Assembly (NCBI GenBank): GCA_035640475.1
Contig: DASQWC010000126.1
Span: 1-37,940 of the forward strand
DNA from: DASQWC01 sp035640475
Lineage (GTDB): Bacteria > Actinomycetota > JAICYB01
Length of the DNA stretch: 37,940 nucleotides
Direction of reading: 5' to 3'
Shown here: positions 9,376 through 17,397 of the stretch, one piece after another
Layout: every line of letters begins with the position of its first letter
Numbering within the stretch: the stretch's first letter is position 1
The notes under the pieces: generated by a model
What the model saw: only the letters and a program-made list of their open reading frames with translations
Database searches by the model: none
Told to the model about the DNA's origin: nothing
Translations under genes and position numbers: made by a program

Positions 9376-10500
9376 CTGGCTCGCACGAGGACGAAGTACA
9401 TCTCTGAGGGTGGGGAGGTCGCCCGCTGGCGCGAGGGTCTGGACAAGGCCCTCAGAACGAAGGTTCGCCGGCGCCGGCCGGTTCGATTTCTTGCCGTCGG
9501 CCTGCTGCTCGTCATCATCGCCGGCGTGTCCGCCGGCTACGCCTACTGGCGAGTGATCAACGGGCTTTTCACGCGGACCAACGTCAGCCTGCAGACGGCA
9601 TCCGGCGGCGTGCTGAACATCCTGCTCGTGGGGAGCGACTCGCGCGAGGGCCTGGACGATCCGGCGGACGTCCAGCGCTTCGGCGACGTGGGCGGGAAGC
9701 GCGCCGACACGATCATTCTCGCGCAGATCGTGCCGTCCGAGCAGCGCGGCGTGCTGCTGCACTTGCCCCGCGACCTGTACGTGAGCGTTCGCGGCGGCGG
9801 CCGGGCGAGCAACGCGAAGATCAACAGCTCCTACAACTACGGCCCGCAAGGAGTCATCGACACCGTCGGTGCCCTCACGCGGCTTCCGATCAACCACTAC
9901 ATGGAGATCGACATCCGGGGCTTCCGCCGCATGGTCGACGCCATCGGCGGCATCGACGTCTGCGTGGAGGAGTCGAACTTCTACGACTCCAAACTGAACT
10001 TCCGGCTCGCGCAAGGTGTGAATCACCTCGACGGAAACTCGGCGCTCTCCTACGTGCGAGCACGGCATGCGACGGCCAACGGCGACTTTGGACGAATCGA
10101 GCGCCAGCAACAGTTCATCCGGGCTGTGATGGGCAAGATCGGGAAGCCGTCGGTGCTCGGCAACCCGGGGCGCGTGAACGAGCTGGCACGTGCCTTCGCG
10201 CAGAACATCACCGTCGATCAGTCGTTCCAGTTCGACGACCTTGTCCGGTTCGCGCTGAGCATCCGTCGCGTTGGGCCGGACCAGCTGCTGACCTACAGCG
10301 TGCCGGGGCACTCGGGGCGCGTCGGCAGCCAGTCGGTCGTCCTCCTGGATCAACCGCAGGCCGAGGTCTTGTTCTCGGCCCTCCGCGCCGGGACCGACCC
10401 GTCCCAGGTCATCCCGACGACGCAGGCCGCGCCGTCGCCGGCCGGACATGCGCCGGGGCTCCACGCTCAGGCGACTGCCGGCTGCCCACCGACGGCGTAG
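9376..10500 (+). CDS. LytR-CpsA-Psr (LCP) family ligase, probable CTG start
   Basis: A membrane-anchored LCP phosphotransferase, which moves a polyprenyl-diphosphate-linked glycan onto peptidoglycan outside the membrane. A basic cytoplasmic segment (RTKVRRRRPVR) precedes one transmembrane helix at about residues 38-58. The LCP domain follows with GSDSR, the KRADT metal/lipid motif, LPRDLYV, and the closing YVRARH motif. The first ATG/GTG/TTG in frame is GTG 9526, which would cut the helix in half. The frame is open from 9229, and its best initiation site is CTG 9376, placed 7 nt after AGGAG (9364-9368). That gives 374 residues. It is the first gene of the long wall-glycan operon; rmlA starts 4 nt after its stop. 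Family assignment is firm; the start codon is inference. Confidence 0.9.
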   Translation: MARTRTKYISEGGEVARWREGLDKALRTKVRRRRPVRFLAVGLLLVIIAGVSAGYAYWRVINGLFTRTNVSLQTASGGVLNILLVGSDSREGLDDPADVQRFGDVGGKRADTIILAQIVPSEQRGVLLHLPRDLYVSVRGGGRASNAKINSSYNYGPQGVIDTVGALTRLPINHYMEIDIRGFRRMVDAIGGIDVCVEESNFYDSKLNFRLAQGVNHLDGNSALSYVRARHATANGDFGRIERQQQFIRAVMGKIGKPSVLGNPGRVNELARAFAQNITVDQSFQFDDLVRFALSIRRVGPDQLLTYSVPGHSGRVGSQSVVLLDQPQAEVLFSALRAGTDPSQVIPTTQAAPSPAGHAPGLHAQATAGCPPTA

Positions 10501-10504
10501 GGTC

Positions 10505-11566
10505 GTGCGCGGGCTCGTCATCGCGGGCGGGCACGGAACACGACTCCGGCCGCTCACGCACACATCAGCCAAACAGCTCATTCCCGTTGCCAACCAACCC
10601 GTCATCTTCTATCCGCTGAAGGATCTCGCCGCGGCCGGGATTCGAGAGGTCGGCATCATCGTCGCGCCACACAGCGCCGACGAGATCCGCGAAACGGTCG
10701 GCGACGGATCTCAGCTCGGTCTGAAGATCGAGTACCTGCTGCAGAGCGAGGCGGCCGGTATCGCGCACGCCGTCCTGACGGCCGAGGAGTACATGGGTGA
10801 GGAACGGTTCGTGGCCTACCTTGGTGACAACGTCCTCGAAGGAGGTGTCGCGGCGCTCGTCGAGCGATTCGAGAGCGACCGTCCGAACGCGTCGATCTTG
10901 CTCACGAAGGTTCAGCATCCCGAAGCGTTCGGTGTCGCCGAGCTCGACGGGGAGCGAATCGTGCGGCTCGTCGAGAAGCCGAAGGATCCGCCTTCCGACT
11001 TGGCGCTCGTCGGTGTGTATTTGTTCGACACCAACGTCTTCGACGCAGCCAAGGCCATCGAGCCGTCCGGCCGCGGCGAGCTGGAGATCACCGATGCGAT
11101 CCAGCACATGATCGATCGGGGGTTGGAGGTCCGAGCGGAGATCCACACGGGGTGGTGGCTCGACACCGGCAAGAAGGACGACATGCTCGAGGCCAACCGT
11201 GTCTTGCTCGATTCGCTCGAACGTCGGATCGACGGCGAGGTGGATGAGGCGTCGCAGATCGAAGGCAAGGTCATCATCGAAGCCGGCGCGAAAGTCGTCC
11301 GGTCTCGCATCCGCGGACCGGTCATCCTCGGCGAGCAAGCGACAGTCGTCGACTCGTACATCGGTCCCTTCACGGCCGTCGGAAACGGCTGCATGATCGA
11401 GTCGAGCGAGATCGATCATTCGATCATGCTCACCGGCGCGCGCATCATCGGTGTGAGCCGGGTCACCGACTCGATCCTCGGACGCGAGTCCGAGGTCGTC
11501 CTCGATTCATCAACACCGCGCGCGTACCGCTTTCTTATCGGGGACCAGTCGAGCGTCGGGGTGTGA
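10505..11566 (+). CDS. rmlA: Glucose-1-phosphate thymidylyltransferase, long form
   Basis: Makes dTDP-glucose from dTTP and glucose-1-phosphate, the first step of dTDP-L-rhamnose synthesis. The nucleotidyltransferase signature GGHGTRLRPLT with the downstream Lys of SAKQL opens the protein; GDNVLEGG and VEKPKDP are further family motifs. From about residue 245 there is a left-handed beta-helix tail of hexapeptide-like repeats (VIIEAGAKVVRSRIRGPVIL). The 353 residues match the long RmlA subfamily with this tail rather than the shorter classical enzyme of about 290 residues. The start is GTG 10505, 4 nt after the LCP stop. The end overlaps the next gene by GTGA. A related long-form enzyme with other sugar specificity is possible, but rmlB and rmlD nearby favour rhamnose. 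Confidence 0.92.
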   Translation: MRGLVIAGGHGTRLRPLTHTSAKQLIPVANQPVIFYPLKDLAAAGIREVGIIVAPHSADEIRETVGDGSQLGLKIEYLLQSEAAGIAHAVLTAEEYMGEERFVAYLGDNVLEGGVAALVERFESDRPNASILLTKVQHPEAFGVAELDGERIVRLVEKPKDPPSDLALVGVYLFDTNVFDAAKAIEPSGRGELEITDAIQHMIDRGLEVRAEIHTGWWLDTGKKDDMLEANRVLLDSLERRIDGEVDEASQIEGKVIIEAGAKVVRSRIRGPVILGEQATVVDSYIGPFTAVGNGCMIESSEIDHSIMLTGARIIGVSRVTDSILGRESEVVLDSSTPRAYRFLIGDQSSVGV

Positions 11567-12162
11567 GGCGATTCCGGCGCGTTCCCGACGCGCTGCGGTG
11601 GCTCGTGTGGGGCACGAAGGTGCTCGTTCGCGGGACCGCCGATCTCGCGTCGCTCGTTGGTGGGGGGCACCTGGCCGAGGCGATGGAGCCGTGGATGCGG
11701 TGCCGGGCCGCCGAGGACATCCCGTTCGAGCAGCTCGCCCGGGATGGTGTGCGCGCAGTGCTCTTCGATCTCGAGAACACGCTCATCCCGCCGGGCGGCC
11801 CGTTCGACGATGCCGGACGCAAGATCGTCGAGCGCGCCCGTGCGGCGGGGCTGGCCGTCGGCGTCGTCTCCAACGCGTCGGCGTCCTGGGTGCCGCGCGA
11901 GCTCGAGCGTGAGGACATTCCCTTCGTCGCGCCCGCCGGAAAGCCGGCGACGCGCGCCTTCGAACGTGGCTGCGCCCTTCTGGGCGTCACGCCGTCGGAG
12001 GCCGTGTACGCGGGCGACCAGGTGATCACCGACGTGCTGGGGGCCCAGCGCGCGGGGCTCCGTGCGATTCTCCTCGAGCCGACATACACGAAGGAGGCGT
12101 TGTCGTCCCGCTTTCAGCGTCTCATCGTGCGTGCAGTCGAGCGCGTAGCCGCGAGAACATAG
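11563..12162 (+). CDS. HAD-superfamily hydrolase, YqeG-like
   Basis: A 199-residue HAD phosphatase. Motif I is LFDLENTL with nucleophile Asp69. The usual second acid of DxD is Glu71. Motif II is VVSNAS (Ser103), motif III the Lys of AGKPAT (Lys127), and motif IV YAGDQVITD (Asp152, Asp157). This resembles the YqeG / phosphatidylglycerophosphatase-like branch. The start is GTG 11563, overlapping the rmlA stop as GTGA, and rmlB follows after 4 nt, so it is embedded in the rhamnose operon. A sugar-phosphate or lipid-phosphate substrate would suit the neighbours, but nothing in the sequence fixes it. The D-to-E change in motif I may alter activity. Confidence 0.82.
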   Translation: MRRFRRVPDALRWLVWGTKVLVRGTADLASLVGGGHLAEAMEPWMRCRAAEDIPFEQLARDGVRAVLFDLENTLIPPGGPFDDAGRKIVERARAAGLAVGVVSNASASWVPRELEREDIPFVAPAGKPATRAFERGCALLGVTPSEAVYAGDQVITDVLGAQRAGLRAILLEPTYTKEALSSRFQRLIVRAVERVAART

Positions 12163-12166
12163 CGCC

Positions 12167-13168
12167 GTGAGACTTCTCGTCACCGGAGCTGCCGGCTTCA
12201 TCGGATCGAACTTCGTCCGCTACTGGCTGGGCGAACGTCCGGACGACCACATCGTTGCGTTGGACTTGCTCACGTACGCCGGCAACGAGCCGAATCTCGC
12301 CGACGTCCGGGACCGGATCGTGTTCGTGCAGGGCAACATCGGGGAACGAGGCCAGGTCGAGAAACTCATCGAGGCCGAGGAGATCGACACGGTCGTCAAC
12401 TTCGCGGCCGAGTCGCACAATAGCTACGCCGTTGTGAACCCGGGCGCGTTCTTCCGAACGAACGTGATGGGAACGCAGGCGCTGCTGGAGGCGGCACGTC
12501 ACTTGGACGTCGGGCGGTTCCACCACGTGTCGACCGACGAGGTGTACGGCGAGCTTGCCCTTGACACCGACGACAAGTTCACCGAGGACTCTCCGTATCG
12601 CCCGCGCGGCCCGTACAGCGCGGCAAAAGCCGGGGCCGATCACGCGGTCCGCGCGTATTTCGAGACGTACGGGCTCCCGGTGACGATCACGAACTGCTCG
12701 AACAACTACGGACCGTTCCAGTTTCCCGAGAAGGTGATCCCGCTGTTCGCCACGAATGCCATGGACGACAAGCCGCTGCCGATGTACCAGTCCACGCACT
12801 TCCGGAGGCAGTGGCTGCATGTCATCGATCACTGCCGGGGCATCGAGCGGGTGCTCCTGGACGGCCGAGTGGGCGAGACGTACAACATCGGGTCGGACGT
12901 CGAGCGAAGCATCGAGGAGCTGGCCGACGCAATACTCGACGCCCTGGGCAAGCCGAAGTCGCTGAAGACCACGATTCCCGACCGTCCCGGACACGACAGC
13001 CGCTACTTCCTGGATTGGTCGAAGATTCGCGACGAGCTCGGCTGGAAGCCGCAGATCGACTTCGAGGAGGGTTTGCGCGACACCGTCGCCTGGTATTCGG
13101 ATCATCGCGAATGGTGGGAACCGTTGCGAGAGCGCGCACCCGTGATCGAAGAGGAAGCGTGGGAGTAG
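12167..13168 (+). CDS. rmlB: dTDP-glucose 4,6-dehydratase
   Basis: An extended short-chain dehydrogenase that converts dTDP-glucose to dTDP-4-keto-6-deoxyglucose using bound NAD. It has the Rossmann motif GAAGFIGS (7-14), the catalytic STDEVYG with Thr123/Asp124/Glu125 (the TDE triad typical of RmlB) and YSAAK (Tyr150, Lys154), then CSNNYGP. 333 residues is the normal length. The segment after NFAAES reads HNSYAVVNP, where classical RmlB has HVDRSI, so this is a divergent subfamily and the exact nucleotide sugar is slightly uncertain. The start is GTG 12167, 4 nt after the HAD stop. The end overlaps rmlD by 10 nt. Confidence 0.92.
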   Translation: MRLLVTGAAGFIGSNFVRYWLGERPDDHIVALDLLTYAGNEPNLADVRDRIVFVQGNIGERGQVEKLIEAEEIDTVVNFAAESHNSYAVVNPGAFFRTNVMGTQALLEAARHLDVGRFHHVSTDEVYGELALDTDDKFTEDSPYRPRGPYSAAKAGADHAVRAYFETYGLPVTITNCSNNYGPFQFPEKVIPLFATNAMDDKPLPMYQSTHFRRQWLHVIDHCRGIERVLLDGRVGETYNIGSDVERSIEELADAILDALGKPKSLKTTIPDRPGHDSRYFLDWSKIRDELGWKPQIDFEEGLRDTVAWYSDHREWWEPLRERAPVIEEEAWE

Positions 13169-14001
13169 TCGTCATCACCGGAGCGGCCGGGCTGCTCGGC
13201 CGCACGTATGCGCACCTCGTCGCCGAGACCGACGAGATCCACGCGCTGGGTCACGGACAGCTCGACATCTCCGACCACGACGCGGTGGCGGAGATGCTGC
13301 ACGCGATCAAGCCGTCCGTCGTTGTGCACTGCGCCGCGATGACGGACGTCGACGCCTGTGAGCGCGACGCCGACCGCGCGTGGCTCGTGAATGCGGAAGG
13401 TCCCGGCTACGTCGCGGCTGCCGCCGCCGAGGTGGGGGCCGAGATCGTCGCGATCTCGACCGATTACGTCTTCGACGGCGAGAAAGGCTCGTACGCCGAA
13501 ACCGACCCGACGAACCCAATCCAGGAGTACGGACGAGCGAAGCTTGCGGGGGAGCAGCGCGTGCGCGAGGCGAATCCACGCCACTACGTCGTCCGGTCGG
13601 CGTGGATTTACGGCCCCGGCGGGAGGAACTTCCTATCGAAGCTTCCAGAGCTCGCGCACTCCGCCGACACGCTCAAGGCCATCGGCGACCAGCGCAGCTC
13701 ACCCACGTTTGCCGGCGATCTGGCGCATGCCATCAAGGAGCTCGCCGGCAGCCAGCGGTACGGGACGTACCACGTGACCAACGACGGTTCGTGCTCGTAC
13801 GCCGAGTTCGCGTCGTTCGCATTCGGCGTGCTGGGGGCAGGGCAGGTCGAGGCGGTTTCGCACGTCGACGTGCCGCGGCTCGCGCCGCGACCGGCCGACA
13901 CGAGCCTGGTCGGACCGGGCTACGCGGCCGCGGGTTTCGCGCCGCTTCGGCCGTGGCAGGACGCCGCAAGAGCGTTCCTGACGCCGCTCGTCAGCGCCTA
14001 A
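13159..14001 (+). CDS. rmlD: dTDP-4-dehydrorhamnose reductase
   Basis: The last enzyme of dTDP-L-rhamnose synthesis; it reduces the 4-keto group with NAD(P)H. The N-terminal motif is GAAGLLG. The SDR catalytic set is STDYVFDG and YGRAKLAGE, and RSAWIYGPGG is also typical of RmlD. Length is 280 residues. I start it at GTG 13159, which overlaps the end of rmlB by 10 nt and gives MGVVVITGAAG. The same frame is open upstream, but that segment is the rmlB shadow. The expected rmlC (3,5-epimerase) is not found between rmlB and rmlD or elsewhere in the window. Confidence 0.92.
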   Translation: MGVVVITGAAGLLGRTYAHLVAETDEIHALGHGQLDISDHDAVAEMLHAIKPSVVVHCAAMTDVDACERDADRAWLVNAEGPGYVAAAAAEVGAEIVAISTDYVFDGEKGSYAETDPTNPIQEYGRAKLAGEQRVREANPRHYVVRSAWIYGPGGRNFLSKLPELAHSADTLKAIGDQRSSPTFAGDLAHAIKELAGSQRYGTYHVTNDGSCSYAEFASFAFGVLGAGQVEAVSHVDVPRLAPRPADTSLVGPGYAAAGFAPLRPWQDAARAFLTPLVSA

Positions 14002-14012
14002 GCTTCAACCAG

Positions 14013-15170
14013 ATGGGTATGCGCGTCGGGGTCGAAGCGACGTGTCTCGTCGGCCCCCGTTCAGGAGTCGGCCACACGACCGCGTCGATGGTCGATGCCT
14101 TCGTCGGTGCCGACGAAGGCATCGAGGTCGTGCTGCTGCCCGTGACGGTCCGCGGTGCCGGGACGCTGAGCCGGGACCCGATCGCGAACCACCCGCGGGT
14201 GCGGGTGGTTCGCACTCGGCTCCCGGCTCGCACGGCGACGTGGGTCTGGTCCCGGGCAACATGGCCCCCCGCCGAGCTCTTCTGCGGATCGGTCGACGTC
14301 TTCTGGGGGCCGAACTTCCTCCTGCCGCCGCTCGTAAAGGCCGCCGGCGTGATGACGGTGCACGATCTCGCGTTCGTCCGGATGCCGGAGGCTTGCTCGG
14401 AGCACGTCCGCGGCTATGCGACGACCGTCCCGAACATGGCCGAACGTTCCAATCGCATTATGGTGCCGTCCCGCGTCATTGCCGAGGAGCTGTCGTCGTG
14501 GCTCCCGAACGAAGCCGACCGCATCCGCGTTGTGCCGTGGGCCGTCCGGCGCATCTTCCGAGAGCAAGGCGGCGAGCTCGTCCGTCCGCGCAAGGAGACG
14601 CTCGGGATCAGGGATCCGTACGCGCTGTTCGTCGGCAACCTCGAAGTGCGCAAGAACGTTGAACTCATGTTGCAAGCGTTCGAGCTCGTCCGCACAGTCC
14701 ATCCTGCGGCTCAGCTGGTGCTGGTCGGCGGGCCCGGCTTCGGCTGGGAGGGAATCCGCGCGCGGCGTGAGGCGATCTTGAGCACGGACGCCGTTCGCGT
14801 CGTCGGGTATCTTCCCGATCCCGAGGTCGCTGCGCTCGTCCGTGGTGCCCGCGTCTTCGTGTACCCGTCGCGCTACGAGGGATTCGGGATCCCGCCACTG
14901 GAAGCCATGGCCGCCGGCACCCCGGTCGTTGCCGCAAAGGCCGGAGCCCTGCCCGAATCGCTGGGCGACCATGCTCGGTGGGTCCATCCCGACGACCTGG
15001 ACGGCCTCGCCGCAGCGATTGCCGATCACTTCGAGGGTTCACCCGACCCCGGAACGATCGAAGCCGCGCGCGCGTGGGCGACGACGTTCACATGGGGACG
15101 CGCCGCGCGCGCGGCGATCGACGTGTTCTCCGAAGCCGTCGCCGAGGTCGCGAGCGGAAGCGATTCGTGA
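14013..15170 (+). CDS. GT4 family glycosyltransferase (first of three)
   Basis: A GT-B fold retaining glycosyltransferase of family 4, cytoplasmic or membrane-peripheral, probably adding a sugar to the lipid-linked glycan. It carries the N-terminal glycine loop GPRSGVGH, VMTVHDLAF, FVGNLEVRKN, and the donor-binding motif YEGFGIPPLEAMAAGTPVV. The start is ATG 14013 (MGMRVGVEA) or ATG 14019; no clear ribosome site separates them. Length is about 385 residues. It begins 11 nt after rmlD and ends in a GTGA overlap with the next GT4. Its first 200 nt contain two long, nearly spacerless perfect inverted repeats (listed separately), unusual inside a coding sequence. Donor and acceptor are unknown; rhamnose or mannose are plausible from context. 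Confidence 0.9.
   Translation: MGMRVGVEATCLVGPRSGVGHTTASMVDAFVGADEGIEVVLLPVTVRGAGTLSRDPIANHPRVRVVRTRLPARTATWVWSRATWPPAELFCGSVDVFWGPNFLLPPLVKAAGVMTVHDLAFVRMPEACSEHVRGYATTVPNMAERSNRIMVPSRVIAEELSSWLPNEADRIRVVPWAVRRIFREQGGELVRPRKETLGIRDPYALFVGNLEVRKNVELMLQAFELVRTVHPAAQLVLVGGPGFGWEGIRARREAILSTDAVRVVGYLPDPEVAALVRGARVFVYPSRYEGFGIPPLEAMAAGTPVVAAKAGALPESLGDHARWVHPDDLDGLAAAIADHFEGSPDPGTIEAARAWATTFTWGRAARAAIDVFSEAVAEVASGSDS
14092..14125. repeat. Perfect inverted repeat, 16-bp arms, 2-nt spacer
   Basis: Arms 14092-14107 and 14110-14125 are exact reverse complements, separated only by TG. The repeat lies within the GT4 coding sequence, where it encodes the segment around DAFVGADEGIE, and the reading frame is undisturbed. 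RNA or single-stranded DNA here would form a very stable hairpin. Confidence 0.95.
14184..14213. repeat. Perfect inverted repeat, 13-bp arms, 4-nt loop
   Basis: Arms 14184-14196 and 14201-14213 are exact reverse complements around the loop GGGT. It sits 58 nt after the preceding inverted repeat in the same GT4 gene, encoding the segment around ANHPRVRVVR. There is no following T-run, so it is not a typical intrinsic terminator. Confidence 0.95.
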
Positions 15171-16291
15171 GCGTCCGCGCGGCGCTGTTTGCCGAGCAGC
15201 TCCTGCACGAGATTCCCGGCGGGATCGGCACGTACGTCCGGGCGCTCGTGCGGCGGCTTCCGCCCGCAGGCGTCGAGCTCGAGCCCGTCGTCGCCTGGCA
15301 CAGACGCCAGACGCTGTCGGGGGCCGGGCTGTCACACGCGCGCAGGCTCCACCTCCCCCGGCAGCTGCTGTACCGCCGCTGGCGCCACGGCTCCCGTCCC
15401 GGCGTCGGCGGCACGGCGCAGCTCGTGCACGCCCCGAGCATGGCGTTCCCGGCTCCGGACGGCCGTCCGCTCGTCGTCACCGTTCATGATCTGAACTTCC
15501 TCGAGCACCCGGATGCGTACCCCGAGGCCGGTCTTGACTTCCACAGAATGATGCTCGGGCGGATCGGCGACGCGTCGCTCATCATCGCGCCGTCGAGCGC
15601 GACGGCCGATGCCCTCGCCGCGCTTCCGAATCCACCACAGCGCGTGCGCGTCGTCCCGATGGGCACCGACATGGAGCCGCCCGACGTGGAGGAACGCGAC
15701 AGGCTCCTGGACAACCTTCGGATCGAGCGGCCGTACGTGTTGTGGATGGGCACGCTCGAGCCGAGAAAGAACCCGGAAGGCGTGATCCGCGGTTTCGTCG
15801 AGGCTCTCGACGCCGGCTTCCCCCAGGACGACTCGATGCACCTCTACATGGTCGGGCCGCGGGGCTGGTTCTCCGGCGACCTCGCACAACTGATCTCTAC
15901 GCGCGGGCTCAGCGATCGGTTGCGCCGCATCGACGCGCAGCCGCTGCCGGTGCGAGCGGCACTCTATTCGGGAGCGGCTGCTTTCGTGTTCCCGTCCCTC
16001 GCCGAAGGGTTCGGCCTTCCGATCGTTGAGGCAATGGCGTGCGGCGCGCCGGTGGTGACATCGAACCGTTCGTCGATGCCCGAGGTCGCGGGCGCCGCCG
16101 CCGAGCTGTGCGACCCGGACGATCCGCACTCGATTGGAATGGCAATCGCGAAGATCCTTCGCGACCCGGACCTCGCTGAAGACTTACGTCGCGTCGGCTA
16201 CAAGCGTGCGCGCGAGTTCACTTGGGACCGGACTGCGCAGGGGACCGTCTCGTGCTACCGGGAGGCGCTGGGGGACGCAGCGGACCTGTGA
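15167..16291 (+). CDS. GT4 family glycosyltransferase (second)
   Basis: A 374-residue GT-B glycosyltransferase. Family motifs are the N-terminal loop IPGGIGTYV, VTVHDLNFLEHP, the MGTLEPRKNP hinge typical of mannosyl- or rhamnosyl-transferring GT4 enzymes, and the C-terminal donor site EGFGLPIVEAMACGAPVV. The start is GTG 15167, forming GTGA with the previous stop, which fixes the N-terminus as MSVRAALFAEQLL. The end overlaps the third GT4 in the same way. It probably adds one residue of the repeat unit built by this operon on an undecaprenyl/decaprenyl carrier. Sugar specificity cannot be read from sequence. Confidence 0.9.
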   Translation: MSVRAALFAEQLLHEIPGGIGTYVRALVRRLPPAGVELEPVVAWHRRQTLSGAGLSHARRLHLPRQLLYRRWRHGSRPGVGGTAQLVHAPSMAFPAPDGRPLVVTVHDLNFLEHPDAYPEAGLDFHRMMLGRIGDASLIIAPSSATADALAALPNPPQRVRVVPMGTDMEPPDVEERDRLLDNLRIERPYVLWMGTLEPRKNPEGVIRGFVEALDAGFPQDDSMHLYMVGPRGWFSGDLAQLISTRGLSDRLRRIDAQPLPVRAALYSGAAAFVFPSLAEGFGLPIVEAMACGAPVVTSNRSSMPEVAGAAAELCDPDDPHSIGMAIAKILRDPDLAEDLRRVGYKRAREFTWDRTAQGTVSCYREALGDAADL

Positions 16292-17397
16292 CCGGGAGCC
16301 TGAACGTTGCATTCGATGCGACGTCGATTCCGGGTCAGCGTGTCGGAGCCGGGGTCTACGTCGCCGAGCTGCTCCGCGCATTCGATCGGCTGGACGTCGA
16401 TGTCCACGCGCTCGTCAATGCACGCGATGCGCGCGAGCTCTCATCGATGGCGAAGCAGGCGGTGCTGCACGCCGTCCGCATCCCGAATCGCCCCGCTCGG
16501 TTGTTGTGGAGCCAGCTCGTGCTGCCCGCGCGGATCCGTCGTCTTCGCCCGGACGTGTTTCACGGCCCGCACTACACGCTCCCCGCACGTCTCGGCTGCG
16601 CGAGTGTGGTGACCTTTCACGATCCGACGTTCTTCACGCTTCCTCGTCTCCACGAGCGCTCGAAGGTTGCGTACTTCACCCGCGCGGCCCGGTCGGGCAT
16701 CGCTCGCGCGTCGCGAGTGATCGCCGTCTCCGAGTACGCGCGAGCCGGTGCCGTCGAGCACGGTCGTGCCGACCCGGCCAAGGTCGAGACGGTGTACGAG
16801 GGGGTCGATCCGGCTCGCTATCACCCGGACGGCGAAGGCCGTCCGTTCGACTTCGAGCCCTACATCTTGTTCGTCGGCGCGATCGAACCGCGCAAAGACG
16901 TCCCGACGCTCATCGCCGCATACGAGGCACTCGCGCGAGGCGGTCTGGAGCATCAGCTCGTCGTGGTGGGACCACCGGCGTGGGGCTCCGCCGCGGTCGA
17001 GGCGGCCGTCGACCGCCTCCGAGCGGGCAAGGTGCATCGGCTCTCGTTTGTCCCGGAGGAGCGAAAGATCGAGCTCTACCGGCGAGCCTCGGTCTTCGTC
17101 TACCCGTCGATCGCCGAAGGATTCGGTCTGCCGGTGCTCGAAGCCATGGCGTGCGGCGCCCCGGTCGTCACGACGACCGGATCGGCCCCCGAGGAGATCG
17201 CCGGCGATTCCGCACTGCTGGTTCCCCCCCAGAACGCCGACGCGCTGCGTGACGCGATACACCGGGTGCTAACCGATACCGCACTGGCCGCCGATCTCGC
17301 CGGACGAGGTATTGCGCGCGCACAGTCGTTCACGTGGTCGCGCACCGCATCCAGAACGCTCGAGGTTTACCGTGCGGCCGCCGGAGCGATGGTGTGA
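16288..17397 (+). CDS. GT4 family glycosyltransferase (third)
   Basis: A 369-residue GT-B glycosyltransferase related to the preceding one. It has the N-terminal loop PGQRVGAGVYVAEL, VVTFHDPTFF, VGAIEPRKDVPT, and donor motif EGFGLPVLEAMACGAPVV. The GTG 16288 start overlaps the previous stop as GTGA. The three consecutive GT4 genes keep the same order of motifs and similar lengths, suggesting duplication followed by specialisation for successive linkages of one glycan. The end again overlaps its neighbour by GTGA. Confidence 0.9.
   Translation: MTGSLNVAFDATSIPGQRVGAGVYVAELLRAFDRLDVDVHALVNARDARELSSMAKQAVLHAVRIPNRPARLLWSQLVLPARIRRLRPDVFHGPHYTLPARLGCASVVTFHDPTFFTLPRLHERSKVAYFTRAARSGIARASRVIAVSEYARAGAVEHGRADPAKVETVYEGVDPARYHPDGEGRPFDFEPYILFVGAIEPRKDVPTLIAAYEALARGGLEHQLVVVGPPAWGSAAVEAAVDRLRAGKVHRLSFVPEERKIELYRRASVFVYPSIAEGFGLPVLEAMACGAPVVTTTGSAPEEIAGDSALLVPPQNADALRDAIHRVLTDTALAADLAGRGIARAQSFTWSRTASRTLEVYRAAAGAMV

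Noticed and set aside
9287..9556. Short plus-strand frame from GTG 9287 ahead of the LCP gene
   Set aside because: Its product is Arg/Ser/Pro-rich without a helix, while the overlapping frame encodes the LCP basic segment and membrane anchor.
9319..10605. 428-codon antisense frame over the LCP gene
   Set aside because: The composition is typical of a third-position GC shadow; the sense strand has complete LCP motifs.
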